Source: Spirosoma endbachense
GTDB taxonomy: Bacteria; Bacteroidota; Bacteroidia; Cytophagales; Spirosomataceae
Direction of reading: 5' to 3'
Assembly: GCF_010233585.1 (NCBI RefSeq)
Contig: NZ_CP045997.1
Coordinates: 6,029,001-6,093,000, forward strand
DNA length: 64,000 nt
A model generated the notes under the pieces. The model did no database searches. It saw nothing but the letters and a program-made list of their open reading frames with translations, and was not told where the DNA came from. A program made the position numbers and the translations under genes. Shown here piece after piece: positions 24,749-32,809 of this stretch (position 1 is its first letter; every line of letters begins with the position of its first letter).

Positions 24749-25348
24749 CTATTCCCGCGGATTCTTGCGGTCAACGTCCACTTTTGGGGCTGCTTCAGCC
24801 GCTTCCTGACGTTTCCGGGACTCTTGCTTCAGCTCGTCCAATTCGGAAGACGCGTTGGCCCGGATTCGGCTTGTCCGTTCTTCTTCCGTTTCCGCTTCAG
24901 ACTGCTTGGATACGATTAAACCTTTTTCCGGATTGACGTCATAGTTGAGCGTTCCGCTTTCCCCTACTAAATTAGCCTTGGCCGCTTCCCATTGCTCTTT
25001 TGCGGCTTCAATGGTCATGCCAATAAGTAGGGATTCATGGTCCGGATTAGCCCGAACCAAATCAATCAATTGGGTCAAGGCGTCCTGTTCATCCGGGTCT
25101 TTCGATTCGGCCAATAGAGCCAACAGAAACGACATATAATCTGACTCGCCTTCACTTGGTGCTATCGGTCCCAAGTCTTTTATTTCCGGGCTTTTCTCGC
25201 CTTCCGGCTCTATTTGTGCGTCCGGAACATTTGGCGCGTCCAAGGGCTTAATTTCAGCCTTTGACGAATCTTCCGAAGGCGTCACGCTTTCGGGTTGTTG
25301 GTTTGCCGGGTTGGGCGTTGTTGGTTGGGCTTTCCGTCTTGTCCCCAT
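24749..25348 (-). CDS. Acidic Pro/Glu-rich phage protein
   Basis: 199 residues. The N-terminal 75 are disordered Pro/Ser/Glu-rich (TPNPANQQPESVTPSEDSS), then a helical middle and a charged C-terminal helix with EEERTSRIRANASSELDEL. Not recognised; such acidic linkers occur in head-assembly proteins. Its 5-prime end overlaps the gene at 25254-25511 by 95 bases in another frame. Confidence 0.65.
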   Translation of the reverse strand: MGTRRKAQPTTPNPANQQPESVTPSEDSSKAEIKPLDAPNVPDAQIEPEGEKSPEIKDLGPIAPSEGESDYMSFLLALLAESKDPDEQDALTQLIDLVRANPDHESLLIGMTIEAAKEQWEAAKANLVGESGTLNYDVNPEKGLIVSKQSEAETEEERTSRIRANASSELDELKQESRKRQEAAEAAPKVDVDRKNPRE

Positions 25349-25511
25349 GATTAGTCATTGGTTTTGGCCGGAAGTACTTTGACAATCCGGCATTGATTAG
25401 AATTTCCGCTTGTTGGTCGGTTAGGCGTTCCGTAATGGAATAGCGTCGATCTCCAACCAAATGGTCAACGCCCCGGACCGGAACGTTGACCAATTCGTAT
25501 TTTGTCAGCAT
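25254..25511 (-). CDS. Small phage protein after the major capsid cluster
   Basis: 85 residues. The folded part is residues 1-50 (MLTKYELVNVPVRGVDHLVG and SITERLTDQQAEILINAGL), and the tail is disordered and basic (KPTTRKRDAFGRFVKG). The wording TDQQAEILINAG resembles small head-fibre or capsid-associated proteins of Bacteroidota phages by position only. Overlaps the next gene by 95 bases. Confidence 0.6.
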   Translation of the reverse strand: MLTKYELVNVPVRGVDHLVGDRRYSITERLTDQQAEILINAGLSKYFRPKPMTNHGDKTESPTNNAQPGKPTTRKRDAFGRFVKG

Positions 25512-25521
25512 GATTCACCGA

Positions 25522-26217
25522 CTAAGGCGCTTCAGGCAGTGGAAGCAATGGAAGCGTTGCAACCAGCGAAGTCTTCAACGGCGTCACACCCCACATAAAT
25601 CCGTCCTGTTCCCCTTTGCAGGTGTACCCACGTTTATCCGAACCTTTGCCGCCGGATGAAAAGGCGGATTTGATGTAAATGGCATTGTCCGATGAACCAG
25701 CAACAACGTATTGGTCATCATTCATTTGCCCAATAACCACTGACCCGGCGTTCAAATGCTTCTGAATTTCCTTAGTCAGTTCTTTACGAAATCCGGCCAA
25801 GTTGAAACCAACCATATGTTTATTAGACATATAGCCCGGGTCCCCATCGGTTGCATCGGTCACGCTGAAGGTTCCATCCGGAAAGGCATATTCCGCCAAA
25901 CCCGCGTCTTCTACCAGTTCCGGAAGAATGGTGATTTCACCGTCCACAATATCCCCTAGTTTCGGCCACACGCCCACAATGTCCTTGGCATGAATGATAT
26001 ATAGTTTACGCATTCCGCCCGGATTTGGGGACCCTTCTGACGAACCATCAATGTTGGCCAGACTAACCAAGGCAGTTAAGCCCAACGTTGGCGTTTGAAC
26101 CGTCAAATCATGGACGTTGACATCCTGCACCATTGCGGCCACTTCATTGGGCAATACCACGGCAATAAACAAGGCGATTGCTACGCCCAACAGATAAAGA
26201 AATTTGCTTGTTTTCAC
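25522..26217 (-). CDS. Probable structural protein with hydrophobic N-terminus
   Basis: 231 residues from GTG 26217. N-terminal hydrophobic segment (FLYLLGVAIALFIAVVLP) followed by NEVAAMVQ like a signal-peptide end; an internal ATG at 26133 (MVQDVNVHD) is an alternative start. The body has GGMRKLYIIHAKDIV and VGFNLAGFRKELTKEIQ, which parallel GGVRRLRLIPASQLK in the gene at 30719-31315. Lies directly after the capsid gene. A capsid-decoration or tail-related role is a guess. Confidence 0.6.
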   Translation of the reverse strand: MKTSKFLYLLGVAIALFIAVVLPNEVAAMVQDVNVHDLTVQTPTLGLTALVSLANIDGSSEGSPNPGGMRKLYIIHAKDIVGVWPKLGDIVDGEITILPELVEDAGLAEYAFPDGTFSVTDATDGDPGYMSNKHMVGFNLAGFRKELTKEIQKHLNAGSVVIGQMNDDQYVVAGSSDNAIYIKSAFSSGGKGSDKRGYTCKGEQDGFMWGVTPLKTSLVATLPLLPLPEAP

Positions 26218-26262
26218 TGCTATAAACGATTGAAGTAAATACGTAGAAGAAGAAGAAATTGA

Positions 26263-26288
26263 CCGGACCTGAAGATCATTCAGACCCG
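26263..26288 (-). terminator. Possible terminator after major capsid gene
   Basis: Nested CCGG/CCGG and CTGAA/TTCAG pairing in the gap after the capsid stop; T-run is weak. Confidence 0.4.
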
Positions 26289-26305
26289 GTTGGGTTTACT
26301 AAAAA

Positions 26306-27292
26306 CTAAACCCCGTCATTGGTCCAAACCAGTTCAGCCACGGCAATCCCTGCCCCAACCTGAGCGTCCATAACCCAAGCAATGTCACGGGTCCGTTTCT
26401 GGTAATCCACGGCCAACGTATCAGCGCCGGAAAGGTCATCATACAGATAAACCAAGTTGCCGCGTTTGGTGAAAATCGGACGGGCAAAACCAGTCAAACC
26501 GGGTTCAACAATGAAGGGAACGTCCGACCCGGGAATAGTTGGCTTCAATTGGGACGAATTATAGGGAAGGCTAGTGAAGCGGTCCCGGTAATTAGTCTCA
26601 TAGTTGGTTTTATACTGCCGCGAACACACACAAACCATATCCCCGTAAAACTCCGCGTCCGGAATACCGGCCAAGATTTTTTCCGTTTCAGCCACGGCAT
26701 TGGAAGACGTAATGACTGCCGTATCAATGATGTTTCCCGCCGGAACTGAACCATCAGCAATGGCCGCTAAGAGTTGCGTTTTCAAACCGTCCGCAATGTC
26801 CAACGGACCCGTTCCGGCGGCATTGTACACCCCATTGAAAAGCGTCTTAACGCGGATGTTTTCTTGGAACTTGGCAACCACCCGGGCCGTGATGTATTCT
26901 TCAAAAGGAAGAACTTCCGGGTCAATTCGTTTGGCGCGAACCTGACCCAAATACGACTTATAAAGCGCCATAAGTTGCTTATGGCTGAACTGCAAATCAA
27001 CCTTGGCTTGGCGAACCTTACCCACCCGCGGCTTGAAATTGACCGCGTTGGCCGTTGGGTTGAAGGTATCTTTGCCGCCGGGTTGGGCAACGTCACCCAC
27101 TTCCAGATTGGTCAAGACCACTTCATCCGTGGCTTGCATCGTGGTCATATAGTCCGCAATGGGAACAATGGATGACCCTTCAATCCCCGCTTCCACACCG
27201 GGAACCAGCGCCCGAAGGAAGATGTGTTCTTGGTTGTCCCGGGCGTAGGTTTCCAAAGAATCGGCCAAAGCCGTAAGATTTAACGAATCCAT
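26306..27292 (-). CDS. Major capsid protein (HK97-like)
   Basis: 328 residues. Coat protein of the phage head. Evidence: position right after a scaffold-like and a protease gene, and sequence features such as VPIADYMTTMQATDEVVLTN, FNPTANAVNFKPRVGKVRQAK, an FSHKQLMALYKSYLG helix, the long spine-like helix region and a C-terminal beta-rich part (VYLYDDLSGADTLAVDYQKR). Fits Bacteroidota-type HK97-fold capsids of about 330 residues without an N-terminal delta domain in the same gene. Leader contains the GTCCTATT element 61 bases upstream. Confidence 0.85.
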   Translation of the reverse strand: MDSLNLTALADSLETYARDNQEHIFLRALVPGVEAGIEGSSIVPIADYMTTMQATDEVVLTNLEVGDVAQPGGKDTFNPTANAVNFKPRVGKVRQAKVDLQFSHKQLMALYKSYLGQVRAKRIDPEVLPFEEYITARVVAKFQENIRVKTLFNGVYNAAGTGPLDIADGLKTQLLAAIADGSVPAGNIIDTAVITSSNAVAETEKILAGIPDAEFYGDMVCVCSRQYKTNYETNYRDRFTSLPYNSSQLKPTIPGSDVPFIVEPGLTGFARPIFTKRGNLVYLYDDLSGADTLAVDYQKRTRDIAWVMDAQVGAGIAVAELVWTNDGV

Positions 27293-27352
27293 AGTAATTG
27301 ATAAAAGATTTTAGCGTTTGCGAATCGAATTTTGAAGAATGTCCGGCCAACC

Positions 27353-27360
27353 AATAGGAC
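27353..27360 (-). promoter_or_regulatory. GTCCTATT element upstream of capsid gene
   Basis: GTCCTATTGGTTGGCCGG on the minus strand, 61 bases before the capsid ATG, in the gap after the scaffold stop codon. Confidence 0.55.
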
Positions 27361-27364
27361 GGGT

Positions 27365-27808
27365 TTACTCCGCTTTTCCGGCGGCTTTCATGGCCGCTTG
27401 GTTCCAAGGAGTATCCAGAATTGACGGACCTTTTTTGGCGTTCTTGTTGCTTTGATCTTCCTTGGCCTTTCCACCGCCAAGACCATCCATGGACGCCTTC
27501 CAAGCCTTCAGCGTATCATATTCAGCTTTGATCTTGCCGTATGATTCCGCGTTGGCTTTCATCGTCCGGAATTCAGTCGCGGTCATTTCAATGACTTTGG
27601 CGTCACTTTCACCGTCGTCTTTTTTGTCATCCCCGGTTTTATCGGCATCGCCTTCTTCTCCTTCACCGGCGTCAGCATTGTCTTCACCATTGCCTTCTTC
27701 CTGTTTAGATTCACCTTCTTTAGACCCGCCTTCTTGGGTCCCGCTGTTGCCTTCTTCCGTGGCTTGCTTGCGAAAAAAATCCGCCAATTTGATTCGTACT
27801 TTTGACAT
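27365..27808 (-). CDS. Scaffold-like acidic protein
   Basis: 147 residues from ATG 27808 (MSKVRIKLADFF); a TTG at 27838 is also in frame. Highly acidic Gly/Glu/Asp region (GEDNADAGEGEEGDADKTGD) in the first half, helical ESYGKIKAEYDTLKAW in the middle and a basic Ala-rich end. Acidic helical proteins between a head protease and a capsid gene are scaffolds that guide procapsid assembly and are cut by the protease. Function inferred from order and composition. Confidence 0.7.
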   Translation of the reverse strand: MSKVRIKLADFFRKQATEEGNSGTQEGGSKEGESKQEEGNGEDNADAGEGEEGDADKTGDDKKDDGESDAKVIEMTATEFRTMKANAESYGKIKAEYDTLKAWKASMDGLGGGKAKEDQSNKNAKKGPSILDTPWNQAAMKAAGKAE

Positions 27809-27864
27809 GGTATTAGATTGATTGTTAAATGATTGCAAATGAATTTTGCCCCAACGTTAGGGCA

Positions 27865-28764
27865 TTAGGCGGCTTGTTTCCGGGCCAATGAATCCGCCCG
27901 GGCTACAGCATCCCCCAAATAGCCAATCCCGTCCGCCAAGCCTTCTTTGATTGCCAATTTGCCATGATACATTTTGCCACTGAAGACGCCACCGGGCGTA
28001 TCCGCGGTGTCTTTGATCTTGGGCCGGTTGGATAGTACCTTCTGAATGAAGGTTCCGCGGATGATATTCAATTCAGCCACCACAGACGCCCGGATTTCAT
28101 CCGTCAACGGCTCGACAGAATTAAACAGCGCCTTGTTTTCACTTCCTTCAGACCGGATGATTGTGACTTTCAATCCTTCCTGTTCGTAGAAAGCAGACGC
28201 GTCAACGTGCATGGCCAAGACGCCAATGGAACCCACGGAAGACGTGGTTTCAGATTCCATGATGATTTCACGGCATTGGGAAGCAATCCAGTAGTGTGCA
28301 GAAGCCGCCCAACCTGCAACAAAGGCCACAATTGGCTTTTCAGAATTGCGGATGACTTCGCCCAACATTTCAATTCCGTCCACTTCACCACCCGGACCAT
28401 TGATGTAGGCAACACCGGCTGAAACGGACGGGTCCGCGTTTAGCTCCATAATCCAAGCCGCGTAGTCTTCAGCGCCCCAACTGCACCAATCCCCGTAACG
28501 GGTTATTGCGCCAATCATAGGCAGGACCACCACGTTGCCGGACTTGGTCTGTGCGCGACCCAATGAACTATAGCCATTGGCGGAAGCTTCCGGACTGGCA
28601 TCATTGCCGGGAACTTCCACTTTATAGGGTGCTTGCCGGTCGTCAGCTTTGATGACATCAAACGGCGTCATCCCCCTATCAATCCGGCGCAATGCAACCG
28701 CGGCCATACGGTCATGATAGGCGGCATCTAGCGCCCACTTTGCGGAAAAAATTAGGTTCAACAT
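27865..28764 (-). CDS. S49-type (SppA/ClpP-fold) head maturation protease
   Basis: 299 residues. It cleaves scaffold and capsid during head assembly. Motifs: VAYINGPGGEVDGIEML (the GG-x-V substrate loop), nucleophile Ser in AGWAASAHYWIAS, VGSIGVLAMHVDAS and the general base Lys expected in RSEGSENKALFNS. Family match to peptidase S49 is clear from the spacing. First gene of the capsid module, after a terminator and a GTCCTATT copy. Confidence 0.88.
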   Translation of the reverse strand: MLNLIFSAKWALDAAYHDRMAAVALRRIDRGMTPFDVIKADDRQAPYKVEVPGNDASPEASANGYSSLGRAQTKSGNVVVLPMIGAITRYGDWCSWGAEDYAAWIMELNADPSVSAGVAYINGPGGEVDGIEMLGEVIRNSEKPIVAFVAGWAASAHYWIASQCREIIMESETTSSVGSIGVLAMHVDASAFYEQEGLKVTIIRSEGSENKALFNSVEPLTDEIRASVVAELNIIRGTFIQKVLSNRPKIKDTADTPGGVFSGKMYHGKLAIKEGLADGIGYLGDAVARADSLARKQAA

Positions 28765-28814
28765 TGTTGCAGGATGAAAAAGTTATGCAACGATATTGCC
28801 CCTTACCGCCAACC

Positions 28815-28822
28815 AATAGGAC
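28815..28822 (-). promoter_or_regulatory. GTCCTATT element upstream of head protease
   Basis: GTCCTATTGGTTGGCGG on the minus strand, 51 bases before the ATG at 28764 and touching the T-run of the terminator 28827-28857. Confidence 0.55.
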
Positions 28823-28826
28823 ATAA

Positions 28827-28857
28827 AAAAGCCCAGACGATAACCGCCCGGGCTTTT
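28827..28857 (-). terminator. Terminator after tail hydrolase gene
   Basis: AAAAGCCC (28827-28834) pairs with GGGCTTTT (28850-28857), T-run on the minus strand. Ends the gene at 28875 and separates it from the capsid module. Confidence 0.8.
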
Positions 28858-28874
28858 CTTATGCTTACACTCGG

Positions 28875-30701
28875 TTAGACTAAACCCCGAATAATTCGCT
28901 TCATGTAATAGTCTGCCAACATTTTCCGTCCGTCCGTTCCCGGATGTACACCGTCCGTCAGATAACGTCCTGCACCAGCCGCCACTTCAAACTGACGAAT
29001 AATTCCGGATTCCGCTTCCGCATCAATTACCCGGACGCAATAGGTCGCGGCCATTCGCTTGATTGCGTCCGTGATGGTCTTCATTTGGTCAATGGTCCGG
29101 TCCGCCCGTTGCAAAGGCGTTGCGTGAAAGACCTTGGCGTTTGGCCATTGGGTTGAAATCTTCCAATAATGATAACGCAGTGATTCATATAGACTTCCCG
29201 CCCGGTCCAAGTCGGCAAGTGTGGCTTTTGCCATGGCCGTTTCATACGTCCCAATGTTGGAAGAAAAGGAATCATTGGTCCCAAGGAATATGCCAATGAC
29301 GTCCGGGCTTACAGCCTGATCTATGGCCATTTGCAACTGTACACTAAAGCTTTCACTGGCTACCGTTGCGCCGGGTTTGTCCTTTATCCACGCGCTTGAC
29401 GTGGCAAATGAATCAACCTTTCCCCAATACGGCATCTGTATATATTGCGGCCACATGGTTGCAATACTGTCCCCAAAGATCAAGAATTTAAGTCCGGTCG
29501 TTTCCCGATAGTAATAAGGAACCAATGGATTGCCATTAATGGAATGAAGTTGGCCGGTTCCATAAGCATTATAGGAAGAAGCTGACGTCCCTTTCTCGAC
29601 CTGGAATGTGGCCGGGATACTGGCTTCCGTGTCATCCTTCACAGCAAAACACATCCAAACGGCAGTTGCCGGAACCGTGACGGTTGAAGCGCCGGAAGCC
29701 ACGGCAACCGCGCCCGAGACAAGCGCCCGGGCCGCATTTTCAAACCGGATTCCCCGTTGTTTGACTACGTTTGAAAAGGTGTATTTCTCGCCAGCAACAA
29801 CCGGCATCCATTCCGAAGAAATCCAGTTGGGGAAATTGTTATAAATCGTTCCGTTCCCGCCTAGATTAATGGCAACGTTCATCTGAACATTGGCCGGGTT
29901 GAATAAATTAGGGTTCATCCGAAGGCCAAATGAAGGAAGACCCGCGGCAACTACCGCCTGAACCCCGGCTTTATTCATGACTGAATCCGGGTTATTTCCA
30001 ACAACCGCCAAGCTTGTATTGTCCGCCAATAAAGACGCCTTGATTGGACTGTTTTCAATCTGAGTTACAACGGTTTGATAAGGCTGAAAGGATGTAACCA
30101 CGGCGCTTTTTTCAACCTGAATAGTGGCCGGAATGACTGATTCAGACGTTGTCTTGACGGTAAAAATCATCCAAACCGCGTTTGCCGGAACCGTGACCGT
30201 AGTAGCCGCGGAACCGCTTAATGATGCACCTGACACAAGCGCCCTTGCTGCATCTTCAAAGCGTAGTCCTTTTGTTGTGGCCATACCCGAAAAGGTGTAT
30301 TTGTCGCCAGCCACAACGGGCATATATTCGGAACTGATGTAATTGGCAAAATCATAAATTTGGCCATTGCCGCCCGTATCAACGGCCTTGTTCGCCGTCA
30401 GGCTTGTACTCAGTGGATTAAACAGGTTTTTGCCAACGACAAGTCCCAAATTGGGAAGCGGTCCCCGTAGATCAACTTCAGGCCCATAGGTTCCGTTTGG
30501 ATTCTGAAGCTTCAATTTCGTCCCGTTCCAACTGTGAATTGGCTTGAAATTGTTGTACAGCAGGATTTGATTTACTGAATCCTGAAGGAAATTGACAATA
30601 TCAGACAGTAACAGCCGTAACGTTACCGGCGTGATGTTTCTTGGCGGTGAATCTTTCACCGTTGTTGTGATTCGTTGAAGAATCTGACTAATAGTGGCCA
30701 T
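28875..30701 (-). CDS. SGNH/GDSL-hydrolase tail or receptor-binding protein
   Basis: 608 residues. N-terminal coiled/helical attachment region (1-80). Residues about 90-245 and about 260-390 are two copies of a beta-rich carbohydrate-module-like domain with shared wording (SSEYMPVVAGDKYTFS and SSEWMPVVAGEKYTFS, then RFEDAARALVSGA and RFENAARALVSGA). The C-terminal 200 residues are an SGNH hydrolase: FGDS with the nucleophile Ser, FLGTND with the Asn, and TDGVHPGTDG with the Asp/His pair. It probably deacetylates or de-esterifies a surface polysaccharide during adsorption. Located upstream of the head genes, apart from the other tail genes. Confidence 0.87.
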   Translation of the reverse strand: MATISQILQRITTTVKDSPPRNITPVTLRLLLSDIVNFLQDSVNQILLYNNFKPIHSWNGTKLKLQNPNGTYGPEVDLRGPLPNLGLVVGKNLFNPLSTSLTANKAVDTGGNGQIYDFANYISSEYMPVVAGDKYTFSGMATTKGLRFEDAARALVSGASLSGSAATTVTVPANAVWMIFTVKTTSESVIPATIQVEKSAVVTSFQPYQTVVTQIENSPIKASLLADNTSLAVVGNNPDSVMNKAGVQAVVAAGLPSFGLRMNPNLFNPANVQMNVAINLGGNGTIYNNFPNWISSEWMPVVAGEKYTFSNVVKQRGIRFENAARALVSGAVAVASGASTVTVPATAVWMCFAVKDDTEASIPATFQVEKGTSASSYNAYGTGQLHSINGNPLVPYYYRETTGLKFLIFGDSIATMWPQYIQMPYWGKVDSFATSSAWIKDKPGATVASESFSVQLQMAIDQAVSPDVIGIFLGTNDSFSSNIGTYETAMAKATLADLDRAGSLYESLRYHYWKISTQWPNAKVFHATPLQRADRTIDQMKTITDAIKRMAATYCVRVIDAEAESGIIRQFEVAAGAGRYLTDGVHPGTDGRKMLADYYMKRIIRGLV

Positions 30702-30718
30702 AATAAGTTTGGAAGTTT

Positions 30719-31315
30719 TTACGCGTCGAATGCAAACCCAAACGCACCGTCAAAAGGGGAAGAAACCAACAAGTCAGTATCTTCAATCCCACTTATAAAA
30801 TACGCCGGATGTTCGACCGATGAAGCGAAGGTCAAAACTGTTTGGTTGTTTCCATTGCCCAAGGGTTGCCCAAATGTTACGGCAATTCTTAAGGGTTGGT
30901 CCGGCGTTCCGGCCATTCTATTGAATCCGTTCCGGTCCTGAAGGAAGGCCACCCAAGCAACGGCCTTGTATTTCTGAACCCATGCCACCACGTCCAAGCG
31001 GACCTTGGGGACAATAATCTGAATCAGATGTTTAAAGACTTCCCCATTGGGTTGGGTTTCCATGTCATCCGAAAATGAACACAGGCTGGAAAGAACCTGA
31101 ATTTCCGACAGGGAAGCCCCGGCGCTGAAAATCAAGTGTTGGCTTGAAACCGTATGGTCCGCATAGCCCCCTAATTCCGGAAACGGGAAGCGTTCCGGAT
31201 GAATCAGTTTAAGTTGGGACGCCGGTATAAGTCGCAGACGTCGAACGCCCCCGGCGTTGCTTTCCCCTTCTGGAAAAGCAAGTCCGGCAACGTCTAAAAG
31301 GATAGGTAACTCCAT
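30719..31315 (-). CDS. Hypothetical phage structural protein
   Basis: 198 residues. Beta-rich, with LLDVAGLAFPEGESNAGGVRRLRLIP near the start and LRIAVTFGQPLGNGNNQTVL near the end. The opening GGVRRLRLIPASQL resembles GGMRKLYIIHAKDI in 25522-26217, so the two may be distant paralogues. Located between the hydrolase and the late/early junction. Function unknown. Confidence 0.6.
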   Translation of the reverse strand: MELPILLDVAGLAFPEGESNAGGVRRLRLIPASQLKLIHPERFPFPELGGYADHTVSSQHLIFSAGASLSEIQVLSSLCSFSDDMETQPNGEVFKHLIQIIVPKVRLDVVAWVQKYKAVAWVAFLQDRNGFNRMAGTPDQPLRIAVTFGQPLGNGNNQTVLTFASSVEHPAYFISGIEDTDLLVSSPFDGAFGFAFDA

Positions 31316-31366
31316 GAAAATTGAGATAAAAAACCGTTGGACAAAACACCCCCTCCATTGGACAGG

Positions 31367-31891
31367 TTATGCCGCTTTTTGGACAGGATTTGCTGAAAGT
31401 TGGACAACATTTCGTTTTTCACTTACTGATAGTTTTGTGAAGAACGGGTCCGACGCGGAACGGCTCCGCTGAACCATTTTCCGGATAGCATCCGCCGAAT
31501 AGTGTTCATCTGAAATTTGGTGAACCTTGACGAATCGGTCCGCGGCTCCGTTCATGGTTGGGTAAACGTCCATCCGCCCCTTGACAAAGGCAATGGAATA
31601 GAGTTCAAAAAATGTTTCCAGTACTTTGCCAAACTGAAGCAACTTTCCATCCGTGACCAACCGGGTCTGAAGCTCGAATTTCAACTTTAGGTTTAGCCGG
31701 TCCGGAACTAGCAGTTCCACGGCTTCCAAATCTTCCAAGTCTTCCGCCCTAAGTGGATACTGACTAAAGACCGCGGCTACCAGTTCACCTAATCGGGAAT
31801 TGCGCCGGATTTCAATGGGTTCTGGGCCGAACATTTCGGCACTCTGAAAAAACTCTTTAATGTGTGGTTTTACAGGGACGGACAACGTCAT
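31367..31891 (-). CDS. Hypothetical phage protein, first late gene
   Basis: 174 residues from ATG 31891 (MTLSVPVKPHIKEFF); the frame is open farther upstream from a TTG at 31954. Soluble and mixed charge, with a C-terminal basic helix (YSADAIRKMVQRSRSASD). It is the first gene after the 550-bp control region, so it may be the first late gene. Not recognised. Confidence 0.65.
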   Translation of the reverse strand: MTLSVPVKPHIKEFFQSAEMFGPEPIEIRRNSRLGELVAAVFSQYPLRAEDLEDLEAVELLVPDRLNLKLKFELQTRLVTDGKLLQFGKVLETFFELYSIAFVKGRMDVYPTMNGAADRFVKVHQISDEHYSADAIRKMVQRSRSASDPFFTKLSVSEKRNVVQLSANPVQKAA

Positions 31892-31954
31892 TGGAGTCTG
31901 AAAAATGTTTAGTGGTTTAACGCTTAAATATACGGCCACTAAGTAATTTTTCAA

Positions 31955-32442
31955 TGTATTTCACAACATATAGTTGTTTTTTACACCGTATAATTAACAT
32001 TTCCCAACAATTGCACTTTTACAGGTTGTCTTCAGGAAGAAATGGAATAAAATCCAGCCACAGCCAAACACAACACCCAACACAACACAGGGTTGTAGAT
32101 CGTTTTTTTTGTAACTCTGTAACAGTGTCTTTTTTACTAATCAATTCACTGCCTTTCAGCGTCTTATAGTGCTACAATTGCCCTTCTAAAAACTGTATCA
32201 ATTACAACATTTTTTTGTATCAGGACAGTTTGGGGCCATTTTGGGTCCCCCCCTCCTTTTAGTCTGACTTTTATTTTTTGTAACATTTTATACTTGTTAA
32301 CAAATAATAAATAAAACCTTATCTATTGATTCCGAGACTAATAGACCCTACTCTCATGGTCTTGATACAATGTTACAAAAAACTGTAAGTTTTTTGATGG
32401 AAGGTTGCAAGGAAACCAAAGGGCTGTCGGATTGGGCAAAAA
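31955..32442. promoter_or_regulatory. AT-rich control region, candidate origin or late promoter
   Basis: About 490 bases with no gene. TTTTTTGTAAC occurs as direct copies (32105-32115 and 32274-32284), with TGTTACAAAAAA (32371-32382) as the reverse complement of TTTTTTGTAACA (32274-32285). Also seen: a TGTAAC repeat at 32110-32123 and a CAACAC cluster near 32066-32089. Repeats with AT-richness are typical of origins or of promoters. It lies exactly between the replication genes and the late genes. Confidence 0.45.
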
Positions 32443-32464
32443 AAAGACCCGTTTCCGGGCCTTT
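32443..32464 (-). terminator. Terminator of the replication operon
   Basis: AAAGACCCG pairs with CGGGCCTTT, T-run on the minus strand; ends the early transcript after gene 32498. Confidence 0.75.
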
Positions 32465-32497
32465 TGAATTGTAACTTCCTAAGTTTTCACATTTGCA

Positions 32498-32737
32498 TCA
32501 GGAAGCCTTATCTTTTTTTGACGCTGTATTAATACCCTTTATGTAGTCAATGCAAGCCTGAAGGCTTAAAACGTCATTTGGCGTCAATCCAAGCTTCCCC
32601 AATTGCCGCGTGGCATAGTCAATGGCCGCTTTGACAACATCCGTTTCTTCCTTGGTTTCGGTTCCGCCGGTATCCAAAGCCGCAACAGAAGCAAAGGCGT
32701 AGATTATCCCGGCCAAGCGTTTTTCTTCTTTAGTCAT
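32498..32737 (-). CDS. Hypothetical small early protein
   Basis: 79 residues. Helical: KEEKRLAGIIYAFASVAALD, then TDVVKAAIDYATRQLGKLG and LQACIDYIKGINTASKKD. Not recognised. Last gene of the replication operon. Confidence 0.6.
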   Translation of the reverse strand: MTKEEKRLAGIIYAFASVAALDTGGTETKEETDVVKAAIDYATRQLGKLGLTPNDVLSLQACIDYIKGINTASKKDKAS

Positions 32738-32809
32738 CGTTTTGGGCCGGTTATACGTCCGGCAACGGATTAGTAAAGCGGATGTGTGTTTTGTGTCCGC
32801 TGACGCGGT

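Noticed and set aside
31892..31954. Upstream extension of gene 31367 from TTG
   Set aside because: The ATG at 31891 gives a more protein-like start; extension residues look random.
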